Shown: positions 1 through 14,341 of the stretch, piece after piece | Position numbering within the stretch: position 1 is the stretch's first letter | How the letters are laid out: every line of letters begins with the position of its first letter | DNA from: Corallium rubrum | Lineage: Eukaryota; Cnidaria; Anthozoa; Scleralcyonacea; Coralliidae | Reading direction: 5' to 3' | DNA: 64,000 nt | Assembly (NCBI GenBank): GCA_964035015.1 | Contig: OZ036002.1 | Coordinates: 31,001 to 95,000, forward strand | The notes under the pieces: model-generated | What the model saw: only the letters and a program-made list of their open reading frames with translations | What the model was told of the DNA's origin: nothing | Database searches by the model: none | Made by a program: the position numbers and the translations under genes

Positions 1-573
1 GGCTCATTTCTCCGGTTGAACGTAATCGTATACGATCGACTGCAGAAACCGCCTAAATTCCATGTTATTCCTGACGCTTAAATTTTATTTACGAATAATT
101 CCTGTTATGCTGCCACACTAATTCCACTATGTTCTTTCGCGAAAAATGATCATTCAAAGTAACTGAGCAACCAGCGGCACATGAGCCACTCGACTTCGCC
201 ACGGTTCTATAGAAATTCAATAGGACGAGAGTTCCTTTATCAAACTACTAATCTTTTTCTAAATGACTTGGTAATTTCTTAACTAGAGTGGCTTCTTCGA
301 CTTGTTTTGTCACATAGGTCATTATGCCTGTGAGCCGTGGCATACGCAACTTCTTTTAAATGGCTACTACTGTAATTAATCGCTTGCTCATCGCATAAAA
401 CTTTAACTTCAAATGCTTACAAAAAAATTATTGTAATCCCGTTCGACAATATAATATGCATATAAACTAACCACATATTCTTCTTTAGCATATTTTAAAA
501 CATTAATGGTCAATCCATCAGAGAAAATGGATTTTTATGAATTAAATCTGTTGCGTTTGCGTCCAATTTGTTC

Positions 574-833
574 TCAGACAATCATTGACATAATTCTTGA
601 AACAAAGCTAACATGAAATGGTTTCATGTTCCCCCTCCCCCCACTTCAATGTTGTGGACCTCAAAACGTTTGCAATTTGCACTCAGTCACCTGCCATTAC
701 ATTTAAATGTTCAGAGTATCAACATTGAAAAGGGGGACGGGGGGATAGCAATTCATGCAAAAAAGAGGCCTAGCAATTAACATGGCATGATTCACTCAAG
801 TCGTTTCAACTAATTTTGTCAATGATTGTCTGA
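574..833. mobile_element. 260-bp foldback (MITE-like) segment inside the satellite unit
   Basis: The ends are inverted copies of TCAGACAATCATTGACA (17 bp exact), extending with mismatches through AATT and TTGAAAC to about 30 bp. Inside, a second inverted pair joins CCCCCTCCCCCC plus TTCAATGTTG (about 629-657) to CAACATTGAA plus GGGGG (about 719-746), so the whole segment can fold on itself. It occurs at the same place in all units except those starting at 24589 and 28441. No clear target duplication flanks it, so a true transposon origin is inference; a palindrome native to the satellite is the alternative. Confidence 0.7.
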
Positions 834-975
834 ATTTACGTTAATAATTCTCCGTACATTTTTCGTTGCAGAGAAACGGCATATTTTACCCACGACTGCG
901 CAAAGTGATCTCACATACATTTAACACATATATTGATCGCTAACAACAAACGATAAACTTTAAAGGTTAATTACA

Positions 976-994
976 TGACGTCACCATGACGTCC
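976..994. promoter_or_regulatory. Paired CRE-like motif in the satellite unit
   Basis: A perfect palindromic TGACGTCA (976-983) is followed 11 bases later, start to start, by TGACGTCC (987-994). TGACGTCA is the known CREB/ATF binding site. The spacing is about one helical turn. It is present in the units I read. Whether it is bound is unknown. Confidence 0.45.
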
Positions 995-1592
995 TAATGT
1001 TAACTGTCACTACGCGGAAATCAGGTTCAAAATTATTGTCGGTTTAAAAGCTGCGCACGCCCTCTGTATTTCCATGATGAGTTTATAATTCTGACACAAA
1101 ACCTACACGTAAAATTAAAATCTGTCGATAACTTTATTGCAGACCTATCATGAAGGATAATGTATACCCTGCACTTGCGCAAATCATTAAAATATTTGAC
1201 CATTCATGCTGATATAAAGAGAAAAGTCGGGAAGAAATTGTCTTAAGTTAATGCCCAAAAGAACAGAACAAATTGTTTGTAGCAAGGGGGAAAAAATTCT
1301 TTCACCAGTTGCATTCATTAAAAACTTGTCAATAGAATAATTACCCAAGGCTTCGAATTCATCTCAAGTTACAACTGGCACCCGTGTTATAAAAGAGCTC
1401 ATATGTCAAGGAACATAAATAAACAATGAATCGAGGAGTTCAGCTCGATTTCAACAAAAATAATCGATACCCAAACCTTTCTCCTTATACTTTTATCATT
1501 ACAAATAGTTGACAAATAGTTGACAACACATATATACTTCTAAGATATCATTGCACTTTGCTGTGTACGAGACCGCTAAAATTAAGCTCAGC

Positions 1593-1857
1593 TTACCACA
1601 CTTTACCACAAACTTCGCATAATATTCAGTGCAATTTCAACTGAAATATTCGTTACACAAAGATGTTTTTAAACTTTAGCTCTATTTAAGCATTAAGTGG
1701 ACATAATTGTTGCATTTGATCACACTTTACCATATACTTACACTAAAATTTAGTACACTTTACCACACTTTACCACAATCTGCATATATAAAAGAATCAT
1801 AATCTAATTTATTAACATAAGCATGGTAAAGTGTGGTAAAGTGTGGTAAAGTGTGGC
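1593..1857. promoter_or_regulatory. Inverted iteron cluster (TTACCACA / TGTGGTAA) flanking a TATA box
   Basis: Plus-strand copies of the decamer TTACCACACT lie at 1593-1610, 1721-1732 and 1755-1777. The reverse complement, GGTAAAGTGT, is repeated three times in tandem at 1824-1857. Between the last two clusters sits TATATAAAAG (1785-1794), a good TATA box. The arms could pair into a stem of 20 or more bp with a 46-base loop. TGTGGT is also the core of the RUNX binding site. The cluster looks like a promoter or an origin-like iteron array; the sequence alone does not decide. Confidence 0.5.
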
Positions 1858-4800
1858 AAAATACAGAATTGATATGGTAAACTGAATTGATATAAAACGA
1901 TGTAGCTAAGAAATTACTATAAACAGTTCATTTCACTCGAAATAATTCTATAACACTATTTATTTGTCCAATATAGCGAATGCTAAGCAGCAAGGCGCCA
2001 TGTTGCGATAGACCCCCTGGGAGATTTGTTCAAAAAACAAGACATGTCGGGCTCATTTCTCCGGTTGAACGTAATCGTATACGATCGACTGCAGAAACCG
2101 CCTAAATTCCATGTTATTCCTGACGCTTAAATTTTATTTACGAATAATTCCTGTTATGCTGCCACACTAATTCCACTATGTTCTTTCGCGAAAAATGATC
2201 ATTCAAAGTAACTGAGCAACCAGCGGCACATGAGCCACTCGACTTCGCCACGGTTCTATAGAAATTCAATAGGACGAGAGTTCCTTTATCAAACTACTAA
2301 TCTTTTTCTAAATGACTTGGTAATTTCTTAACTAGAGTGGCTTCTTCGACTTGTTTTGTCACATAGGTCATTATGCCTGTGAGCCGTGGCATACGCAACT
2401 TCTTTTAAATGGCTACTACTGTAATTAATCGCTTGCTCATCGCATAAAACTTTAACTTCAAATGCTTACAAAAAAATTATTGTAATCCCGTTCGACAATA
2501 TAATATGCATATAAACTAACCACATATTCTTCTTTAGCATATTTTAAAACATTAATGGTCAATCCATCAGAGAAAATGGATTTTTATGAATTAAATCTGT
2601 TGCGTTTGCGTCCAATTTGTTCTCAGACAATCATTGACATAATTCTTGAAACAAAGCTAACATGAAATGGTTTCATGTTCCCCCTCCCCCCACTTCAATG
2701 TTGTGGACCTCAAAACGTTTGCAATTTGCACTCAGTCACCTGCCATTACATTTAAATGTTCAGAGTATCAACATTGAAAAGGGGGACGGGGGGATAGCAA
2801 TTCATGCAAAAAAGAGGCCTAGCAATTAACATGGCATGATTCACTCAAGTCGTTTCAACTAATTTTGTCAATGATTGTCTGAATTTACGTTAATAATTCT
2901 CCGTACATTTTTCGTTGCAGAGAAACGGCATATTTTACCCACGACTGCGCAAAGTGATCTCACATACATTTAACACATATATTGATCGCTAACAACAAAC
3001 GATAAACTTTAAAGGTTAATTACATGACGTCACCATGACGTCCTAATGTTAACTGTCACTACGCGGAAATCAGGTTCAAAATTATTGTCGGTTTAAAAGC
3101 TGCGCACGCCCTCTGTATTTCCATGATGAGTTTATAATTCTGACACAAAACCTACACGTAAAATTAAAATCTGTCGATAACTTTATTGCAGACCTATCAT
3201 GAAGGATAATGTATACCCTGCACTTGCGCAAATCATTAAAATATTTGACCATTCATGCTGATATAAAGAGAAAAGTCGGGAAGAAATTGTCTTAAGTTAA
3301 TGCCCAAAAGAACAGAACAAATTGTTTGTAGCAAGGGGGAAAAAATTCTTTCACCAGTTGCATTCATTAAAAACTTGTCAATAGAATAATTACCCAAGGC
3401 TTCGAATTCATCTCAAGTTACAACTGGCACCCGTGTTATAAAAGAGCTCATATGTCAAGGAACATAAATAAACAATGAATCGAGGAGTTCAGCTCGATTT
3501 CAACAAAAATAATCGATACCCAAACCTTTCTCCTTATACTTTTATCATTACAAATAGTTGACAAATAGTTGACAACACATATATACTTCTAAGATATCAT
3601 TGCACTTTGCTGTGTACGAGACCGCTAAAATTAAGCTCAGCTTACCACACTTTACCACAAACTTCGCATAATATTCAGTGCAATTTCAACTGAAATATTC
3701 GTTACACAAAGATGTTTTTAAACTTTAGCTCTATTTAAGCATTAAGTGGACATAATTGTTGCATTTGATCACACTTTACCATATACTTACACTAAAATTT
3801 AGTACACTTTACCACACTTTACCACAATCTGCATATATAAAAGAATCATAATCTAATTTATTAACATAAGCATGGTAAAGTGTGGTAAAGTGTGGTAAAG
3901 TGTGGCAAAATACAGAATTGATATGGTAAACTGAATTGATATAAAACGATGTAGCTAAGAAATTACTATAAACAGTTCATTTCACTCGAAATAATTCTAT
4001 AACACTATTTATTTGTCCAATATAGCGAATGCTAAGCAGCAAGGCGCCATGTTGCGATAGACCCCCTGGGAGATTTGTTCAAAAAACAAGACATGTCGGG
4101 CTCATTTCTCCGGTTGAACGTAATCGTATACGATCGACTGCAGAAACCGCCTAAATTCCATGTTATTCCTGACGCTTAAATTTTATTTACGAATAATTCC
4201 TGTTATGCTGCCACACTAATTCCACTATGTTCTTTCGCGAAAAATGATCATTCAAAGTAACTGAGCAACCAGCGGCACATGAGCCACTCGACTTCGCCAC
4301 GGTTCTATAGAAATTCAATAGGACGAGAGTTCCTTTATCAAACTACTAATCTTTTTCTAAATGACTTGGTAATTTCTTAACTAGAGTGGCTTCTTCGACT
4401 TGTTTTGTCACATAGGTCATTATGCCTGTGAGCCGTGGCATACGCAACTTCTTTTAAATGGCTACTACTGTAATTAATCGCTTGCTCATCGCATAAAACT
4501 TTAACTTCAAATGCTTACAAAAAAATTATTGTAATCCCGTTCGACAATATAATATGCATATAAACTAACCACATATTCTTCTTTAGCATATTTTAAAACA
4601 TTAATGGTCAATCCATCAGAGAAAATGGATTTTTATGAATTAAATCTGTTGCGTTTGCGTCCAATTTGTTCTCAGACAATCATTGACATAATTCTTGAAA
4701 CAAAGCTAACATGAAATGGTTTCATGTTCCCCCTCCCCCCACTTCAATGTTGTGGACCTCAAAACGTTTGCAATTTGCACTCAGTCACCTGCCATTACAT

Positions 4801-7800
4801 TTAAATGTTCAGAGTATCAACATTGAAAAGGGGGGACGGGGGGATAGCAATTCATGCAAAAAAGAGGCCTAGCAATTAACATGGCATGATTCACTCAAGT
4901 CGTTTCAACTAATTTTGTCAATGATTGTCTGAATTTACGTTAATAATTCTCCGTACATTTTTCGTTGCAGAGAAACGGCATATTTTACCCACGACTGCGC
5001 AAAGTGATCTCACATACATTTAACACATATATTGATCGCTAACAACAAACGATAAACTTTAAAGGTTAATTACATGACGTCACCATGACGTCCTAATGTT
5101 AACTGTCACTACGCGGAAATCAGGTTCAAAATTATTGTCGGTTTAAAAGCTGCGCACGCCCTCTGTATTTCCATGATGAGTTTATAATTCTGACACAAAA
5201 CCTACACGTAAAATTAAAATCTGTCGATAACTTTATTGCAGACCTATCATGAAGGATAATGTATACCCTGCACTTGCGCAAATCATTAAAATATTTGACC
5301 ATTCATGCTGATATAAAGAGAAAAGTCGGGAAGAAATTGTCTTAAGTTAATGCCCAAAAGAACAGAACAAATTGTTTGTAGCAAGGGGGAAAAAATTCTT
5401 TCACCAGTTGCATTCATTAAAAACTTGTCAATAGAATAATTACCCAAGGCTTCGAATTCATCTCAAGTTACAACTGGCACCCGTGTTATAAAAGAGCTCA
5501 TATGTCAAGGAACATAAATAAACAATGAATCGAGGAGTTCAGCTCGATTTCAACAAAAATAATCGATACCCAAACCTTTCTCCTTATACTTTTATCATTA
5601 CAAATAGTTGACAAATAGTTGACAACACATATATACTTCTAAGATATCATTGCACTTTGCTGTGTACGAGACCGCTAAAATTAAGCTCAGCTTACCACAC
5701 TTTACCACAAACTTCGCATAATATTCAGTGCAATTTCAACTGAAATATTCGTTACACAAAGATGTTTTTAAACTTTAGCTCTATTTAAGCATTAAGTGGA
5801 CATAATTGTTGCATTTGATCACACTTTACCATATACTTACACTAAAATTTAGTACACTTTACCACACTTTACCACAATCTGCATATATAAAAGAATCATA
5901 ATCTAATTTATTAACATAAGCATGGTAAAGTGTGGTAAAGTGTGGTAAAGTGTGGCAAAATACAGAATTGATATGGTAAACTGAATTGATATAAAACGAT
6001 GTAGCTAAGAAATTACTATAAACAGTTCATTTCACTCGAAATAATTCTATAACACTATTTATTTGTCCAATATAGCGAATGCTAAGCAGCAAGGCGCCAT
6101 GTTGCGATAGACCCCCTGGGAGATTTGTTCAAAAAACAAGACATGTCGGGCTCATTTCTCCGGTTGAACGTAATCGTATACGATCGACTGCAGAAACCGC
6201 CTAAATTCCATGTTATTCCTGACGCTTAAATTTTATTTACGAATAATTCCTGTTATGCTGCCACACTAATTCCACTATGTTCTTTCGCGAAAAATGATCA
6301 TTCAAAGTAACTGAGCAACCAGCGGCACATGAGCCACTCGACTTCGCCACGGTTCTATAGAAATTCAATAGGACGAGAGTTCCTTTATCAAACTACTAAT
6401 CTTTTTCTAAATGACTTGGTAATTTCTTAACTAGAGTGGCTTCTTCGACTTGTTTTGTCACATAGGTCATTATGCCTGTGAGCCGTGGCATACGCAACTT
6501 CTTTTAAATGGCTACTACTGTAATTAATCGCTTGCTCATCGCATAAAACTTTAACTTCAAATGCTTACAAAAAAATTATTGTAATCCCGTTCGACAATAT
6601 AATATGCATATAAACTAACCACATATTCTTCTTTAGCATATTTTAAAACATTAATGGTCAATCCATCAGAGAAAATGGATTTTTATGAATTAAATCTGTT
6701 GCGTTTGCGTCCAATTTGTTCTCAGACAATCATTGACATAATTCTTGAAACAAAGCTAACATGAAATGGTTTCATGTTCCCCCTCCCCCCACTTCAATGT
6801 TGTGGACCTCAAAACGTTTGCAATTTGCACTCAGTCACCTGCCATTACATTTAAATGTTCAGAGTATCAACATTGAAAAGGGGGGACGGGGGGATAGCAA
6901 TTCATGCAAAAAAGAGGCCTAGCAATTAACATGGCATGATTCACTCAAGTCGTTTCAACTAATTTTGTCAATGATTGTCTGAATTTACGTTAATAATTCT
7001 CCGTACATTTTTCGTTGCAGAGAAACGGCATATTTTACCCACGACTGCGCAAAGTGATCTCACATACATTTAACACATATATTGATCGCTAACAACAAAC
7101 GATAAACTTTAAAGGTTAATTACATGACGTCACCATGACGTCCTAATGTTAACTGTCACTACGCGGAAATCAGGTTCAAAATTATTGTCGGTTTAAAAGC
7201 TGCGCACGCCCTCTGTATTTCCATGATGAGTTTATAATTCTGACACAAAACCTACACGTAAAATTAAAATCTGTCGATAACTTTATTGCAGACCTATCAT
7301 GAAGGATAATGTATACCCTGCACTTGCGCAAATCATTAAAATATTTGACCATTCATGCTGATATAAAGAGAAAAGTCGGGAAGAAATTGTCTTAAGTTAA
7401 TGCCCAAAAGAACAGAACAAATTGTTTGTAGCAAGGGGGAAAAAATTCTTTCACCAGTTGCATTCATTAAAAACTTGTCAATAGAATAATTACCCAAGGC
7501 TTCGAATTCATCTCAAGTTACAACTGGCACCCGTGTTATAAAAGAGCTCATATGTCAAGGAACATAAATAAACAATGAATCGAGGAGTTCAGCTCGATTT
7601 CAACAAAAATAATCGATACCCAAACCTTTCTCCTTATACTTTTATCATTACAAATAGTTGACAAATAGTTGACAACACATATATACTTCTAAGATATCAT
7701 TGCACTTTGCTGTGTACGAGACCGCTAAAATTAAGCTCAGCTTACCACACTTTACCACAAACTTCGCATAATATTCAGTGCAATTTCAACTGAAATATTC

Positions 7801-10800
7801 GTTACACAAAGATGTTTTTAAACTTTAGCTCTATTTAAGCATTAAGTGGACATAATTGTTGCATTTGATCACACTTTACCATATACTTACACTAAAATTT
7901 AGTACACTTTACCACACTTTACCACAATCTGCATATATAAAAGAATCATAATCTAATTTATTAACATAAGCATGGTAAAGTGTGGTAAAGTGTGGTAAAG
8001 TGTGGCAAAATACAGAATTGATATGGTAAACTGAATTGATATAAAACGATGTAGCTAAGAAATTACTATAAACAGTTCATTTCACTCGAAATAATTCTAT
8101 AACACTATTTATTTGTCCAATATAGCGAATGCTAAGCAGCAAGGCGCCATGTTGCGATAGACCCCCTGGGAGATTTGTTCAAAAAACAAGACATGTCGGG
8201 CTCATTTCTCCGGTTGAACGTAATCGTATACGATCGACTGCAGAAACCGCCTAAATTCCATGTTATTCCTGACGCTTAAATTTTATTTACGAATAATTCC
8301 TGTTATGCTGCCACACTAATTCCACTATGTTCTTTCGCGAAAAATGATCATTCAAAGTAACTGAGCAACCAGCGGCACATGAGCCACTCGACTTCGCCAC
8401 GGTTCTATAGAAATTCAATAGGACGAGAGTTCCTTTATCAAACTACTAATCTTTTTCTAAATGACTTGGTAATTTCTTAACTAGAGTGGCTTCTTCGACT
8501 TGTTTTGTCACATAGGTCATTATGCCTGTGAGCCGTGGCATACGCAACTTCTTTTAAATGGCTACTACTGTAATTAATCGCTTGCTCATCGCATAAAACT
8601 TTAACTTCAAATGCTTACAAAAAAATTATTGTAATCCCGTTCGACAATATAATATGCATATAAACTAACCACATATTCTTCTTTAGCATATTTTAAAACA
8701 TTAATGGTCAATCCATCAGAGAAAATGGATTTTTATGAATTAAATCTGTTGCGTTTGCGTCCAATTTGTTCTCAGACAATCATTGACATAATTCTTGAAA
8801 CAAAGCTAACATGAAATGGTTTCATGTTCCCCCTCCCCCACTTCAATGTTGTGGACCTCAAAACGTTTGCAATTTGCACTCAGTCACCTGCCATTACATT
8901 TAAATGTTCAGAGTATCAACATTGAAAAGGGGGGACGGGGGGATAGCAATTCATGCAAAAAAGAGGCCTAGCAATTAACATGGCATGATTCACTCAAGTC
9001 GTTTCAACTAATTTTGTCAATGATTGTCTGAATTTACGTTAATAATTCTCCGTACATTTTTCGTTGCAGAGAAACGGCATATTTTACCCACGACTGCGCA
9101 AAGTGATCTCACATACATTTAACACATATATTGATCGCTAACAACAAACGATAAACTTTAAAGGTTAATTACATGACGTCACCATGACGTCCTAATGTTA
9201 ACTGTCACTACGCGGAAATCAGGTTCAAAATTATTGTCGGTTTAAAAGCTGCGCACGCCCTCTGTATTTCCATGATGAGTTTATAATTCTGACACAAAAC
9301 CTACACGTAAAATTAAAATCTGTCGATAACTTTATTGCAGACCTATCATGAAGGATAATGTATACCCTGCACTTGCGCAAATCATTAAAATATTTGACCA
9401 TTCATGCTGATATAAAGAGAAAAGTCGGGAAGAAATTGTCTTAAGTTAATGCCCAAAAGAACAGAACAAATTGTTTGTAGCAAGGGGGAAAAAATTCTTT
9501 CACCAGTTGCATTCATTAAAAACTTGTCAATAGAATAATTACCCAAGGCTTCGAATTCATCTCAAGTTACAACTGGCACCCGTGTTATAAAAGAGCTCAT
9601 ATGTCAAGGAACATAAATAAACAATGAATCGAGGAGTTCAGCTCGATTTCAACAAAAATAATCGATACCCAAACCTTTCTCCTTATACTTTTATCATTAC
9701 AAATAGTTGACAAATAGTTGACAACACATATATACTTCTAAGATATCATTGCACTTTGCTGTGTACGAGACCGCTAAAATTAAGCTCAGCTTACCACACT
9801 TTACCACAAACTTCGCATAATATTCAGTGCAATTTCAACTGAAATATTCGTTACACAAAGATGTTTTTAAACTTTAGCTCTATTTAAGCATTAAGTGGAC
9901 ATAATTGTTGCATTTGATCACACTTTACCATATACTTACACTAAAATTTAGTACACTTTACCACACTTTACCACAATCTGCATATATAAAAGAATCATAA
10001 TCTAATTTATTAACATAAGCATGGTAAAGTGTGGTAAAGTGTGGTAAAGTGTGGCAAAATACAGAATTGATATGGTAAACTGAATTGATATAAAACGATG
10101 TAGCTAAGAAATTACTATAAACAGTTCATTTCACTCGAAATAATTCTATAACACTATTTATTTGTCCAATATAGCGAATGCTAAGCAGCAAGGCGCCATG
10201 TTGCGATAGACCCCCTGGGAGATTTGTTCAAAAAACAAGACATGTCGGGCTCATTTCTCCGGTTGAACGTAATCGTATACGATCGACTGCAGAAACCGCC
10301 TAAATTCCATGTTATTCCTGACGCTTAAATTTTATTTACGAATAATTCCTGTTATGCTGCCACACTAATTCCACTATGTTCTTTCGCGAAAAATGATCAT
10401 TCAAAGTAACTGAGCAACCAGCGGCACATGAGCCACTCGACTTCGCCACGGTTCTATAGAAATTCAATAGGACGAGAGTTCCTTTATCAAACTACTAATC
10501 TTTTTCTAAATGACTTGGTAATTTCTTAACTAGAGTGGCTTCTTCGACTTGTTTTGTCACATAGGTCATTATGCCTGTGAGCCGTGGCATACGCAACTTC
10601 TTTTAAATGGCTACTACTGTAATTAATCGCTTGCTCATCGCATAAAACTTTAACTTCAAATGCTTACAAAAAAATTATTGTAATCCCGTTCGACAATATA
10701 ATATGCATATAAACTAACCACATATTCTTCTTTAGCATATTTTAAAACATTAATGGTCAATCCATCAGAGAAAATGGATTTTTATGAATTAAATCTGTTG

Positions 10801-13800
10801 CGTTTGCGTCCAATTTGTTCTCAGACAATCATTGACATAATTCTTGAAACAAAGCTAACATGAAATGGTTTCATGTTCCCCCTCCCCCCACTTCAATGTT
10901 GTGGACCTCAAAACGTTTGCAATTTGCACTCAGTCACCTGCCATTACATTTAAATGTTCAGAGTATCAACATTGAAAAGGGGGACGGGGGATAGCAATTC
11001 ATGCAAAAAAGAGGCCTAGCAATTAACATGGCATGATTCACTCAAGTCGTTTCAACTAATTTTGTCAATGATTGTCTGAATTTACGTTAATAATTCTCCG
11101 TACATTTTTCGTTGCAGAGAAACGGCATATTTTACCCACGACTGCGCAAAGTGATCTCACATACATTTAACACATATATTGATCGCTAACAACAAACGAT
11201 AAACTTTAAAGGTTAATTACATGACGTCACCATGACGTCCTAATGTTAACTGTCACTACGCGGAAATCAGGTTCAAAATTATTGTCGGTTTAAAAGCTGC
11301 GCACGCCCTCTGTATTTCCATGATGAGTTTATAATTCTGACACAAAACCTACACGTAAAATTAAAATCTGTCGATAACTTTATTGCAGACCTATCATGAA
11401 GGATAATGTATACCCTGCACTTGCGCAAATCATTAAAATATTTGACCATTCATGCTGATATAAAGAGAAAAGTCGGGAAGAAATTGTCTTAAGTTAATGC
11501 CCAAAAGAACAGAACAAATTGTTTGTAGCAAGGGGGAAAAAATTCTTTCACCAGTTGCATTCATTAAAAACTTGTCAATAGAATAATTACCCAAGGCTTC
11601 GAATTCATCTCAAGTTACAACTGGCACCCGTGTTATAAAAGAGCTCATATGTCAAGGAACATAAATAAACAATGAATCGAGGAGTTCAGCTCGATTTCAA
11701 CAAAAATAATCGATACCCAAACCTTTCTCCTTATACTTTTATCATTACAAATAGTTGACAAATAGTTGACAACACATATATACTTCTAAGATATCATTGC
11801 ACTTTGCTGTGTACGAGACCGCTAAAATTAAGCTCAGCTTACCACACTTTACCACAAACTTCGCATAATATTCAGTGCAATTTCAACTGAAATATTCGTT
11901 ACACAAAGATGTTTTTAAACTTTAGCTCTATTTAAGCATTAAGTGGACATAATTGTTGCATTTGATCACACTTTACCATATACTTACACTAAAATTTAGT
12001 ACACTTTACCACACTTTACCACAATCTGCATATATAAAAGAATCATAATCTAATTTATTAACATAAGCATGGTAAAGTGTGGTAAAGTGTGGTAAAGTGT
12101 GGCAAAATACAGAATTGATATGGTAAACTGAATTGATATAAAACGATGTAGCTAAGAAATTACTATAAACAGTTCATTTCACTCGAAATAATTCTATAAC
12201 ACTATTTATTTGTCCAATATAGCGAATGCTAAGCAGCAAGGCGCCATGTTGCGATAGACCCCCTGGGAGATTTGTTCAAAAAACAAGACATGTCGGGCTC
12301 ATTTCTCCGGTTGAACGTAATCGTATACGATCGACTGCAGAAACCGCCTAAATTCCATGTTATTCCTGACGCTTAAATTTTATTTACGAATAATTCCTGT
12401 TATGCTGCCACACTAATTCCACTATGTTCTTTCGCGAAAAATGATCATTCAAAGTAACTGAGCAACCAGCGGCACATGAGCCACTCGACTTCGCCACGGT
12501 TCTATAGAAATTCAATAGGACGAGAGTTCCTTTATCAAACTACTAATCTTTTTCTAAATGACTTGGTAATTTCTTAACTAGAGTGGCTTCTTCGACTTGT
12601 TTTGTCACATAGGTCATTATGCCTGTGAGCCGTGGCATACGCAACTTCTTTTAAATGGCTACTACTGTAATTAATCGCTTGCTCATCGCATAAAACTTTA
12701 ACTTCAAATGCTTACAAAAAAATTATTGTAATCCCGTTCGACAATATAATATGCATATAAACTAACCACATATTCTTCTTTAGCATATTTTAAAACATTA
12801 ATGGTCAATCCATCAGAGAAAATGGATTTTTATGAATTAAATCTGTTGCGTTTGCGTCCAATTTGTTCTCAGACAATCATTGACATAATTCTTGAAACAA
12901 AGCTAACATGAAATGGTTTCATGTTCCCCTCCCCCCACTTCAATGTTGTGGACCTCAAAACGTTTGCAATTTGCACTCAGTCACCTGCCATTACATTTAA
13001 ATGTTCAGAGTATCAACATTGAAAAGGGGGGACGGGGGATAGCAATTCATGCAAAAAAGAGGCCTAGCAATTAACATGGCATGATTCACTCAAGTCGTTT
13101 CAACTAATTTTGTCAATGATTGTCTGAATTTACGTTAATAATTCTCCGTACATTTTTCGTTGCAGAGAAACGGCATATTTTACCCACGACTGCGCAAAGT
13201 GATCTCACATACATTTAACACATATATTGATCGCTAACAACAAACGATAAACTTTAAAGGTTAATTACATGACGTCACCATGACGTCCTAATGTTAACTG
13301 TCACTACGCGGAAATCAGGTTCAAAATTATTGTCGGTTTAAAAGCTGCGCACGCCCTCTGTATTTCCATGATGAGTTTATAATTCTGACACAAAACCTAC
13401 ACGTAAAATTAAAATCTGTCGATAACTTTATTGCAGACCTATCATGAAGGATAATGTATACCCTGCACTTGCGCAAATCATTAAAATATTTGACCATTCA
13501 TGCTGATATAAAGAGAAAAGTCGGGAAGAAATTGTCTTAAGTTAATGCCCAAAAGAACAGAACAAATTGTTTGTAGCAAGGGGGAAAAAATTCTTTCACC
13601 AGTTGCATTCATTAAAAACTTGTCAATAGAATAATTACCCAAGGCTTCGAATTCATCTCAAGTTACAACTGGCACCCGTGTTATAAAAGAGCTCATATGT
13701 CAAGGAACATAAATAAACAATGAATCGAGGAGTTCAGCTCGATTTCAACAAAAATAATCGATACCCAAACCTTTCTCCTTATACTTTTATCATTACAAAT

Positions 13801-14341
13801 AGTTGACAAATAGTTGACAACACATATATACTTCTAAGATATCATTGCACTTTGCTGTGTACGAGACCGCTAAAATTAAGCTCAGCTTACCACACTTTAC
13901 CACAAACTTCGCATAATATTCAGTGCAATTTCAACTGAAATATTCGTTACACAAAGATGTTTTTAAACTTTAGCTCTATTTAAGCATTAAGTGGACATAA
14001 TTGTTGCATTTGATCACACTTTACCATATACTTACACTAAAATTTAGTACACTTTACCACACTTTACCACAATCTGCATATATAAAAGAATCATAATCTA
14101 ATTTATTAACATAAGCATGGTAAAGTGTGGTAAAGTGTGGTAAAGTGTGGCAAAATACAGAATTGATATGGTAAACTGAATTGATATAAAACGATGTAGC
14201 TAAGAAATTACTATAAACAGTTCATTTCACTCGAAATAATTCTATAACACTATTTATTTGTCCAATATAGCGAATGCTAAGCAGCAAGGCGCCATGTTGC
14301 GATAGACCCCCTGGGAGATTTGTTCAAAAAACAAGACATGT

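Larger units (their letters stand above)
1..2049. other. Reference satellite unit (unit 1) and its internal landmarks
   Basis: Landmarks in the unit are a perfect 12-bp palindrome ATCGTATACGAT at 25-36, a foldback segment at 574-833, a paired CRE motif at 976-994, a small inverted repeat ATCGAG/CTCGAT near 1430-1450, a direct repeat of ATAGTTGACAA near 1506-1526, and an iteron/TATA cluster at 1593-1857. These recur at matching offsets in every full unit. The phase chosen here simply follows the window start and has no biological meaning. Confidence 0.85.
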
